Made by a program: the position numbers and the translations under genes. A stretch of DNA of 49,314 nt, taken from contig JAHBMJ010000345.1 in assembly GCA_018398765.1 (NCBI GenBank), positions 1,731-51,044 on the forward strand, in the 5' to 3' direction. Positions 35,641-49,314 of the stretch are shown piece by piece; position 1 is the first letter of the stretch; every line of letters begins with the position of its first letter. The DNA comes from Chromera velia (Eukaryota; Sar; Chromeraceae). The notes under the pieces were generated by a model that was not told where the DNA came from, did not search any database, and was given only the letters and a program-made list of their open reading frames with translations.

Positions 35641-35721
35641 CATGGCCCCGGAAAGCGAAGCGGGGGGCACTTACAAAACAAAAATACCCTAGCCCATGCA
35701 TGCACGCTGTCTTTCGCCAAT

Positions 35722-36003
35722 CTGACGCAAGCAAGCTTGCGAACGGCCCCGGAAAGCAAGAAAAATGAGAACTTCACGATTGACGCACGCCGGCCAGCCG
35801 ATCGGGCGGTCGCGCCGACCCCCCCCCCCCNNNNNNNNNNNCCCCCCGCGGGAAAAGCCGCAGAATCCCCCCTCCCCCAGGAAAAAAGCCTGGGGATGCA
35901 GCCTGTGGCTTTCTGGGGCCACTGACGCACGCATGCATGAGAACGCGGGTTCATACACGCTTTTCTGAACCATTTGGGGCGGGATCTTTCCAGGGCCTTT
36001 TTT
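35722..36003. mobile_element. Left arm of a large foldback repeat
   Basis: This arm reads as the reverse complement of 39915-40206 with moderate divergence. Shared blocks include GCAAGCAAGCTTGCGAACGG, the CCCCGGAAAGC motif, GATTGACGCAC and CTTTTCTGAACCATTTGGGG. The arm contains an assembly gap. With the right arm it forms an ancient inverted repeat into which the LTR element inserted. Confidence 0.8.
35831..35841. other. 11-N assembly gap
   Basis: Eleven Ns between C homopolymers in the left arm of the foldback repeat. The real length of this GC-rich part is unknown. Confidence 0.95.
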
Positions 36004-36017
36004 TGGTGAAAAACACC

Positions 36018-36320
36018 TGACGTACGCACATTTGGCACACATTCAGCCTTTCGGGGCCGGGTTTTTACCGAAAGACAGCGTGCACGTAGGCTGGGGTATT
36101 TCTGTTTTCTAAGTGCCCCCCGCTTCACTTTCCAGTGCTTTCCAGGGCCATGCACGCACGTGGGCTGGGGTATTTCTATTTTCTAAGTGCACCCCGCTTC
36201 GCTTTCCGGGGCCATCTGACGTACGCATATTTGGCGCATATTCAGCTTTTCGGGGCCAGGTTTTTACCGAAAGACAGTGTGCACGTGGGCTGGGGTATTT
36301 CTATTTTCTAAGTGCCCCCC
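36018..36320. repeat. Direct repeats in the centre of the foldback element
   Basis: A block running from CTGACGTACGCA through TTTTTACCGAAAGACAG to GGGGTATTTCTATTTTCTAAGTGC occurs at 36018-36119 and again at 36218-36318, with a partial copy at 36150-36200. The CCCCCCGCTTCGCTTT motif recurs in each. Confidence 0.85.
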
Positions 36321-36554
36321 GTAGCATTGTGATGGGCACCCCAGTCAGGAATCCATACAGTGCGCGCATTACAAGCGTATTGGAGAACATGCATTAATGA
36401 TTAGAAAGCATGCATGTGGAAGTAAAGCTTTATGCAGAAGTAGCAGTCTCTGTAGGGAAAGCAGGATAGAAGTGAAGACTCATGCATGATAATACTTACC
36501 CTATATGAACTAAGAGGAGATCTCTTAGGACGGTAGGAGCCTAGCTTCCCTACG
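36321..36554 (+). repeat. 5' long terminal repeat (234 bp)
   Basis: This repeats at 39659-39892 with about eight mismatches by eye. It begins GTAGCATTGTGATGGGC and ends CTTCCCTACG, so the ends form the short inversion GTAG...CTAC instead of the common TG...CA. Six C residues lie just outside on the left (36315-36320), matching six just outside the other LTR (39893-39898), as a target-site duplication would. Confidence 0.85.
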
Positions 36555-36567
36555 TGGAAGCAGAGCC
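36555..36567 (+). promoter_or_regulatory. Primer-binding-site-like sequence
   Basis: TGGAAGCAGAGCC starts exactly after the 5' LTR. It matches the initiator-tRNA-Met type binding site commonly seen in LTR elements (TGGTATCAGAGCC) at 11 of 13 positions. The position is more persuasive than the match itself. Confidence 0.5.
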
Positions 36568-36665
36568 TTAAATCGATCTAGGGAGGAAGGTAGAGTTCGA
36601 GAGTGGGACTTGCGTCCCTTATTTGAACCATCTTCAGTACGTGTAACGCACCTTCAGTCAAGTGT

Positions 36666-38189
36666 GTGCAGACGTGCTTTCTTTCTGTTGAGATGATGAG
36701 GAGAGAAGGGAAAGAAAAAGGAAACATGGCGGGCCTCCTCAAGATCGTGCTTCTCATCGTTGAGAAAATTCTGTCGGAGATATTTGGAGAGACTCAGTGT
36801 TTCTCTGGAACAACACTGTTGGAGCACGACAGAGCCAAGGAGGATTCCGAAGGGGCTGTGGCCTGACTTTTGGAGAGACTTCATCCTCTGCTTTCAGGAG
36901 AAAAACTGGCAGGCATAGAGGGGGTGAATGAAGAGAAAGAAAAAAAAAAAAGAAAGATAAGACGTGGGTGGCGATTTTCAATTACGCAATGGAATCAACG
37001 CCAGGCTGCCATGTCTGCAGCGATGGTTGATCCGGAGAGGGAGCCTGGTCAGGAAGAGTCCCTTTTAACCCCTGCGCCCCTGAAGAATAAGTTAGGTCGA
37101 GATTCGACCATGGGTGAGGAGAAGTCTGGTTTTGTATCACCAGATGGTTCCGATTATATTCACTACGAGACGCATGTGTCTGCCCCCGTTGCTTCCATTG
37201 GTATTTTCGCTTCAGTCAGCGCAGTGGAAGCAAAAGAAGTAGAAGTAGAAGGCTAACAGAGCCCCCAAGTGGTTGAAGGAGGGAGAAAGTCTGTCACCAC
37301 AGAGATGCAGGCCCTCATTGCCTCTCTCTGCACGCTTGACGATGAAGTACGCCGTCGCCTCACCGAGAGGTCAGACCCGACTTGTTGTCCCGTTGAGAAC
37401 GGACCCGAAGAGACGAATGGGGAGATGCCACTCCCTGTGCGAACTGAATGTCTGGGGGGAGAAGCAGATGAAGGTGAAGAAGAGAGAAAGGCGGTGGATG
37501 ACGTTGATGAGATTTCCTTCGACGCATCTGTGCAGCGATTATTGGAGAAACATCTAGATAGCAGCACTCTTTGCAGTGAGGAGAAAGTGAAGGTGTGCAA
37601 GGGAGAAATTGAGTTGTAAATTGCCATTTCGTCTGCTCCTCCGCCTGCCCATGAGAACAGAGATGGCGTTACAGAAGTGGCCCGACGGACTAGGTGTGAA
37701 AATGAAGAGAAGGGGGAGGATAGAGCAATGCAAAGTCACTTTCAGCAGCCTGCCATATCATCCGTCTCCCTTCCCAATTCAGGATCTGAACAAAAGCGCC
37801 CCACTGATGCAGCAGTAGCAAAAGCAGTAGCCGAGTTATACAAATCCAATGGGGAGAAGAAGATTGAGCTTTGCCCAAAGCCCACAAAGAAACAAAGAAT
37901 CCGAAAAGAAAAGTTGAAAGCACAGATCGCTCGATGGCAGGAGCAGCGGAGATCTGAAAATGAAAAAGTAGAGCAAGCAGCTGCCCGCCTGCGTAAACGA
38001 GAGGAGTGGGAGGCCAGTGAGGCAGCCAAGCTTCACAAAGAGAAGCAGAGGGAGTATTGGCACAAAATTCGTCGTCGCCTCAAGGCGGGTTGTTCTGCCG
38101 AAGAGCTGGATGACGTGCCGCATCCAGATACTCCAATCACGAGGAGATTTGGGACGTCACAGAAGCCTAGCATTCCAACGAGTCAGTGA
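36666..38189 (+). pseudogene. LTR-element reading frame interrupted by three in-frame stops
   Basis: One frame runs 1.5 kb with stops only at 36864 (TGA), 37254 (TAA) and 37617 (TAA) before the terminal TGA at 38187. Segments on either side of each stop remain in the same frame and have protein-like composition. The start is probably the ATG in the context ATGGCGGGCCTCCTC at 36726. The final 130 residues are strongly charged and helical (KKQRIRKEKLKAQIARWQEQ, then a KREEWEASEAAKLHKEK stretch), as in a coiled coil. No Gag zinc knuckle, protease or polymerase motif was found. It may be a decayed gag-like or captured host gene. Small introns cannot be ruled out, for example GTAGAAGTAGAAGGCTAACAG around the second stop. 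Confidence 0.55.
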
Positions 38190-38732
38190 GTGGCATGCAG
38201 TGAGGAGAGACAGAGGAAAGGGCATTGACTTTGAGTCATTTGGGTCTGCCAGTAACTCTTTATAGATCCTGAACGATCGATTGATGTTCCTTTTACCTGT
38301 GTGTCCGTATCTGGAATTCCGCTCTTTGTTTGTCTGAGATCATCAGGTGTGTTTTTATCTCCTAAGCCCGTTTGTCTGTCTTTGTCTTGGAATAACGCCT
38401 GTCTGTCTGTCGATCGATTCTTTTGTTGGACGGAAAGAAGGCAAGAGAAGGACAGGGCCTTTGCAGAGCTATGCCCATGGCATTGTTGGTCTGATCAACA
38501 ATGGAGAGACCGTGAAATCTGCACATTTGTCTCGTCGCTCATCCCATCGACTACGATTTTTCTTCAGGGAATGGACAGATCTCTCTACTCGTTTACGCCA
38601 CAGACACCTCATTATTCCTATTCTCTGTCTAGTCGTGCCTTGTGCCCATTTTTTTTTTCTTTGTCCGTTGTGTGTCTTCTTAGCCGCGGGGACGCGGCGT
38701 TGGAGGGAGGGGGCATGTAGGTGTGAGTGGAT

Positions 38733-39504
38733 GCCAGAGAGGTAATAGAAGAGAAGTAAAGGGAGTTGGTGGCGAGTGAAATGAAGGAAGGAGAAAGAAA
38801 AAGACAAGCAGAAAAGGGTTGTATGAGTGGTTGTAGGAGACAAGAGAGAAGCATGACAAGTAGAGAGAGGTTTTTCCACCCATCTGTGGAAAGCGAAAGC
38901 GTGTATCCCTAGGCGCATCCGAGAGACTCTGAGAAAGACAAAAAGAAAATTCTTCTGGAAAAGATGCAACGAGGAGGAAGAGGAGAAGAGAAATTTAACC
39001 TAAAAGAGCAAGGTGTCATGCTTTTACAAGGCAGTGCGGTCGGGGCAGCAAGAAAAATTGATGCAAAGGAGTGCAGAGGGAGCACCCCATCTTGATTCAT
39101 AAGCAGATCGACTGAAGTGCCAGAAAGGTAATGGAAGAGAAGTAAAGGGAGTTGGTGGCGAGTGAAGTGAAGGAAGGAGAAAGAAAAAGACAAGCAGAAA
39201 AGGGTTGTATGAGTAGTTGTAGGAGACAAGAGAGAAGCATGACAAGTAGAGAGAGGTTTTTCCACCTGTCTGTGGAAAGCGAAAGCGCGTATCCCTAGGC
39301 GCATCCGAGAGACTCTGAGAAAGAAAAAAAGAAAATTCTTCTGAAAAAGATGCAATGAGGAGGAAGAGAAGAAGAGAAACTTAACCTAAGAGAGCAAGGT
39401 GTCATGCTTTTGCAAGGCAGTACGGTCGGGGCAGCAAGAAAAATTGATGCAAAGGAGTGCAGAGGGAGCACCCCGTCTTGATTCATAAGCAGATCGACTG
39501 AAGT
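38733..39504. repeat. 386-bp tandem duplication
   Basis: Two head-to-tail copies with an exact offset of 386 bp (38733-39118 and 39119-39504) and only a few per cent divergence. The coding-like antisense frames seen in both copies are simple by-products of purine-rich DNA. It lies in the 3' interior of the LTR element. Confidence 0.9.
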
Positions 39505-39644
39505 GCAACCTTGAACCCCAAAGCAGGGAAATCCCTCCTTCACCGTTTGAACGCATGTCTGATAGGCGGCACACAACAACAAGTGCGTTCCTAATAGAGG
39601 CTGTCTCACAATCTTTATACATGAAGTCTCGGGACGAGACTTAT

Positions 39645-39655
39645 GAGGGGAAGGG
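39645..39655 (+). promoter_or_regulatory. Polypurine tract
   Basis: GAGGGGAAGGG ends three bases before the 3' LTR, the expected place for the plus-strand primer of an LTR element. Confidence 0.55.
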
Positions 39656-39658
39656 CAC

Positions 39659-39892
39659 GTAGCATTGTGATGGGCGCCCCAGTCAGGAATCTACGCAGTG
39701 CGCGCATTACGAGCGTATTAGAGAACATGCATTAATGATTAGAAAGCATGCATGTGGAAGTAAAGCTTTATGCAGAAGTAGCAGTCTCTGTAGGGAAAGT
39801 AGGATAGAAGTGAAGACTCATGCATGATAATACTTACCCTTTATGAACTAAGAGGAGATCTCTTAGGACGGTAGGAGCCTAGCTTCCCTACG
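39659..39892 (+). repeat. 3' long terminal repeat (234 bp)
   Basis: Near-identical partner of 36321-36554. It is followed at once by CCCCCCGCTTCGCTTTT, the continuation of the interrupted host repeat. Confidence 0.85.
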
Positions 39893-39914
39893 CCCCCCGC
39901 TTCGCTTTTCAGGG

Positions 39915-40206
39915 CTAAAAAAGGCCCTAGAAAGATCCCGCCCAAATGGTCCAGAAAAGCGTGAACCCGACTTTAACCCATCGCCATGCATGCGTGCGTC
40001 AGATATATGGGTGGCCCCGGAAAGCGACCGCGGAAAGCATGCGTCAGAGCATACCCCCGGACTTTTTTCCCGGGGAAGGGGGGGTTCTGCGGGTTTTCCA
40101 CGGGGGGGGGTGGATCGGCCGGTCGGCTGGCCGATGTGCGTCAATCGTGTAGTTCTCATTTAATTTTCTTGCTTTCCGGGGCCGTTCGCAAGCTTGCTTG
40201 CATCAG
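39915..40206. mobile_element. Right arm of the large foldback repeat
   Basis: Reverse complement of 35722-36003, in the order CCAAATGGTCCAGAAAAGC, CATGCATGCGTGCGTCAG, GGGGAAGGGGGGGTTCTGCG, CGATGTGCGTCAATCGTG and CCGTTCGCAAGCTTGC. It is separated from the left arm chiefly by the inserted LTR element. Confidence 0.8.
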
Positions 40207-40289
40207 ATGCATAGCCCCGGGAAGCGTAGCGTGGGGGGCACTTGCCAAACAATTCCCCTGAGCATATGCAAATCCCAAGATGCAGCGGC

Positions 40290-41190
40290 AGTTTTAGGCG
40301 GTTTCCAAAATTCATAAGCGGACATGAACGGCGACTGGGACAAGCGTGTTGGTCCATTTGAACCAAATTGGCGTGTCCCAACATGTAGCAGCGGTTTTAA
40401 GATTCAAACAAACATAAACGGCGTAAAACGGTGATGTACTGGGATAAGCGTTTTGGTCTATTTGGAGCAAATTGGCGTGTCCCAACATGCAGCAGCGGTT
40501 TCAAGATTCAAACGAACACAAACGACGACTGGGACAAGCGTTTTGATCCATTTGGACCAAATTGGCGTGTCCCAACATGCAGCAGCGGTTTTAAAATTCA
40601 AACAAACATAAACGGCGTAAAACGGTGATGTACTAGGATAAGCGTTTTGGTCTATTTGGAGCAAATTGGCATGTCCCAACATGCAGCAGCGGTTTCAAGA
40701 TTCAAACGAACATAAACGGCGACTGGGACAAGCGTTTTGATCCATTTGGACCAAATTGGCGTGTCCCAACATGCAGCAGCAGTTTTAAGATTCAAATAAA
40801 CATAAACGGCGTAAAACGGTGATGTACTGGGATAAGCGTTTTGGTCTATTTGGAGCAAATTGGCGTGTCCCAACATGCAGCAGCGGTTTCAAGATTCAAA
40901 CGAACACAAACGACGACTGGGACAAGCGTTTTGATCCATTTGGACCAAATTGGCGTGTCCCAACATGCAGCAGCGGTTTTAAAATTCAAACAAACGCAAA
41001 CGGCGACGTACTGGGATAAGCGTTTTGGTCTATGTGGACCAAATTGGCGTTACTGGCGTGCCCCAACATACATCAGCGGTTTCAAGATTCAAGATGATTC
41101 AAGCGAATTGTCATGTTGGTTCATTTTAAGTAAATTGACATGTCCAAAGATACAATAGCGGTTTTAACTAGGGTTTTAAGCGGTTTCTAA
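40290..41190. repeat. Satellite array with 194-bp higher-order unit
   Basis: Monomers of roughly 90-104 bp share AAATTGGCGTGTCCCAACAT and GCAGCAGCGGTTT. Two monomer types alternate: one with GGCGTAAAACGGTGATGTACTGGGATAAGCG, the other with GGCGACTGGGACAAGCG. Offsets of 194 and 388 bp are exact between copies, giving a dimeric unit repeated about four times. Decayed relatives lie at 42110-42330. Confidence 0.9.
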
Positions 41191-41201
41191 AATTCAAGAG
41201 A

Positions 41202-41282
41202 ACAGTCAGCCGGTAGAGCATCGCATTCAGTGTTATTCACATATGCATAGTCTTGGGTTCAATTCCTGCTGCAGCCACTTAA
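41202..41282 (+). ncRNA. tRNA-like sequence (tRNA pseudogene or SINE head)
   Basis: An A-box-like stretch (CAGTCAGCCGGTAGAGCA, 41203-41220) and a good B box (GGTTCAATTCC, 41256-41266) lie about ten bases further apart than in an intronless tRNA. A short stem GCAT/ATGC around a long loop occupies the anticodon position. The acceptor stem does not pair well and the T stem is imperfect. It is therefore unlikely to be a working tRNA, but it could carry an internal polymerase III promoter as in SINEs. Confidence 0.5.
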
Positions 41283-41289
41283 GATTAAA

Positions 41290-42109
41290 ATAAGAGTCGA
41301 TAAATTAGACTTAGTCTAGGGAAGGTCATTGAATGTAGTACCCAATAAACAGCTTAATCGAAGCCATTAGACCAAACCATGCATTTCTAATAATGCAAAG
41401 ACCCCAAGGCCTCAGCCGTGGGCAGGCTGAGCGACCCTCGCCTAATAAAAACAGTCAGGTATTGCCACCTAGAGCTGCATTAATGCCTTGTCTATATGCG
41501 CCACCATCATTGTGCCACATCGATATATATGCATACCCGCATCGCCTGCTGCACCGCCACACTGCATGCACACGTCATGAAGCGAGAATTGATTTCCGTT
41601 ACCTCCCGTTGTTAGTTGATGGATTGAAATGCTCCAGAGACTGATTTACTGCAGAAGCCTTCCTCTGACAGTTCTTACTCTCTAGTAAAGCTGAACGATT
41701 GCCTATATTGTCGCAGCTAGCAAGAGTAGAAGCTCCGCCTGCCTTTGGTAAGCAGGTTGTATACTTATAGCCTATAATATTATCTATTTCAACAGCGTTA
41801 AGCAACCACTAGCTATGAAGGTAGGATTAAGGAAGAAGAGCTCCACTCTGCTCCTCTCTTTATATCTCTTAATTAAAACGTGAAAGAAAAGAGAACATAT
41901 AGAAGATGCATGAATAGCTGTTGGGACAATATTGTGTTAGTCAATTTTAACTTTTTTTTTTATAAAACATTTTTACTAGCATTTTTAGTTGTAGTTTATG
42001 TGTGTGCATCATGATCTTACGTTTTTATCTTTTTAAAACTAATTTACTACTTAAGTTATTTCTTTATTCAAGCCCACTCACCCTCTTCAGACTCTTCTTT
42101 TAGGCTAAG
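41290..42109. other. Intergenic interval, no gene seen
   Basis: It may include the body of a SINE after the tRNA-like head. Otherwise it is AT-rich sequence with a T/A-rich stretch at 41930-42060. No supported coding frame. Confidence 0.45.
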
Positions 42110-42330
42110 TTCCAGCCAATTAATGTGTCCTAAGATGTAGCCGCGGTTTCAGGCGGTTTCTAAAATTTAAGGCTATTTAATTTTAAGTGAAGATATAAAT
42201 GGTTGCTGGGATAATCGTTTTGTTTAATGCGGAATAAATTGGTGTGTTCCCTCATGCAGAGGCGGTTTTAAACAGTTTTTGAAATTCAGGCAAAGACGAA
42301 CAACGGCTAGGACAATCGTTTTATTCCATT
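42110..42330. repeat. Decayed satellite monomers
   Basis: Two diverged units resembling the 40290-41190 satellite (AATTAATGTGTCCTAAGATG, GCGGTTTCAGGCGGTTTCTA, GGGATAATCGTTTTGTTTAA). They show that the array was once more widespread here. Confidence 0.7.
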
Positions 42331-42384
42331 TAGAAAACTTAATTAACAACATTTAACAACAGTTGAGCAACACATGAACAAGAC

Positions 42385-42951
<567 letters not shown>

Positions 42952-43656
42952 GAAGTACTTAGCAAACGCCGAAGAAGGCATTCAGATAGAGGAGCGTCAA
43001 GTATGAGGTCGTATGAGAGAGAGAGAGAGAGCTAGTAGCGAGAGCAGTAATCAGGACAGAAGGAAGAGATGAAAGACGTATAGGCCAGACGCTAGGAACA
43101 AACTTTAAGTCAATGTCCCCCCCATTTCGTGTTTGACACCAAAATTCATAAAAAAAAACAATAAAAGATTTTTTTTCTTTAGCTGACGTGAACTAACGTC
43201 TACTAATGCCAAGATAGCCTAACGCATTCGATCTGGAAGCCTCAATTTTTTAAAAACAGACATGTCTTATATTTTGTGACAACAAAACATGTTTTTATCA
43301 TTAAAAAAAGTTATCTTTTTTTAAAAAAAAATAGTGAAGTCGGCTTCAAATACTTTGCTCCTATTCGTACCCCAATTTAATGGAGCATAATATTATATAT
43401 ATACGTATACATACACATAAAGTAAATATAAGATACAGATGTTTGAAAGAGAACACCTAACAATCAATCTAATAATTCATGTGACAAACACTCTTTTACA
43501 TATAACAATATCAGTTTATGGTGGGGCTTTCGATGGTGAAGTCTCATTATGATCGAGTTTTGCAGCATTCAAGTTCGGTAATCAATTCTGCATAGAATTT
43601 AACAGCTGGACTAGCAGTTGACTGACTTTGTCTGTATTTGTCTACACATCATTCAT
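42952..43656. other. AT-rich intergenic interval
   Basis: Short GA microsatellite at 43015-43032 and A/T homopolymers, then the 3' flank of the membrane-protein gene. No gene was recognised. Confidence 0.5.

Positions 43657-49314
<5,658 letters not shown>

Larger units (their letters stand above)
36321..39892 (+). mobile_element. LTR-retrotransposon-like element without recognisable polymerase
   Basis: Total length 3572 bp: two 234-bp direct repeats, a primer-binding-site-like sequence directly after the first, a polypurine tract directly before the second, and a CCCCCC flank on both sides. The flanks restore the motif AAGTGCCCCCCGCTTCGC that is present uninterrupted elsewhere in the host repeat, which is strong evidence for insertion. 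The interior carries one long reading frame with three stops and a 386-bp tandem duplication. No reverse transcriptase, RNase H or integrase motif is visible, so it would be non-autonomous. The low LTR divergence suggests a fairly recent insertion. Confidence 0.75.

Noticed and set aside
39041..39110. Possible separate gene ends inside the tandem duplication
   Set aside because: No start, motif or splice structure. It is explained by the repeat.
38909..39609. Repeated minus-strand frames starting MHLFQKNFLF
   Set aside because: They arise from the 386-bp tandem duplication of purine-rich DNA. Both are open for the same reason and show no domain.

Overview
The window is nuclear DNA of a eukaryote. 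Genes are split into many short exons by spliceosomal GT-AG introns, most introns carry pyrimidine tracts and microsatellites, and the intergenic DNA is full of decayed mobile elements. The protein families present (RluA-type pseudouridine synthase, hybrid histidine kinase with receiver, secreted S9 peptidase, ADCK1-like ABC1 kinase, intronless leucine-rich-repeat protein) and the intron style suggest a protist alga. A chromerid alveolate such as Chromera velia is my best guess. This is inference, not something the bases prove.

Layout. 1-2754: 3' half of an RluA-family pseudouridine synthase (+), preceded by an identical 1039-bp copy of part of itself across a single N (probable assembly artefact). 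3374-4765: 3' exons of an unrecognised gene (+). 5958-11463: hybrid histidine kinase/response regulator (+), eight exons resolved, 5' end not found. 11464-15017: AT-rich, gene-free DNA with a minisatellite. 15018-16838: three copies of one inverted-repeat arm (a foldback element) around a short chromodomain-like coding fragment. 17914-22041: secreted S9 serine peptidase (-), six exons, complete. 22565-30194: mitochondrial-type ADCK1-like ABC1 kinase (+), sixteen exons, complete, divergent from the peptidase. 31688-32521: 38-bp minisatellite and a LINE C-terminal fragment. 32975-35332: intronless LRR protein (-). 35722-40206: a foldback repeat split by a 3.57-kb LTR-retrotransposon-like element (36321-39892) whose only long reading frame has three in-frame stops. 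40290-41190: 194-bp higher-order satellite, followed by a tRNA-like (SINE-type) sequence. 42385-42951: retroelement C-terminal endonuclease-like fragment with a stop. 43657-47956: ten-exon multi-pass membrane protein of unknown family (-). 47984-48898: further exons of another unknown gene (-).

The genes do not form a pathway. They are ordinary dispersed eukaryotic genes separated by repeats. The least ordinary content is the nested mobile-element block at 35.7-40.2 kb, the foldback at 15-16.8 kb, the heavily expanded histidine-kinase core, and an intron donor preference for GTCAGT shared by most of the genes. Exon borders were read by eye from phase and GT/AG fit. For the two complete genes (S9 and ADCK1-like) and the membrane gene, the exon lengths sum to a whole number of codons, which supports them internally.
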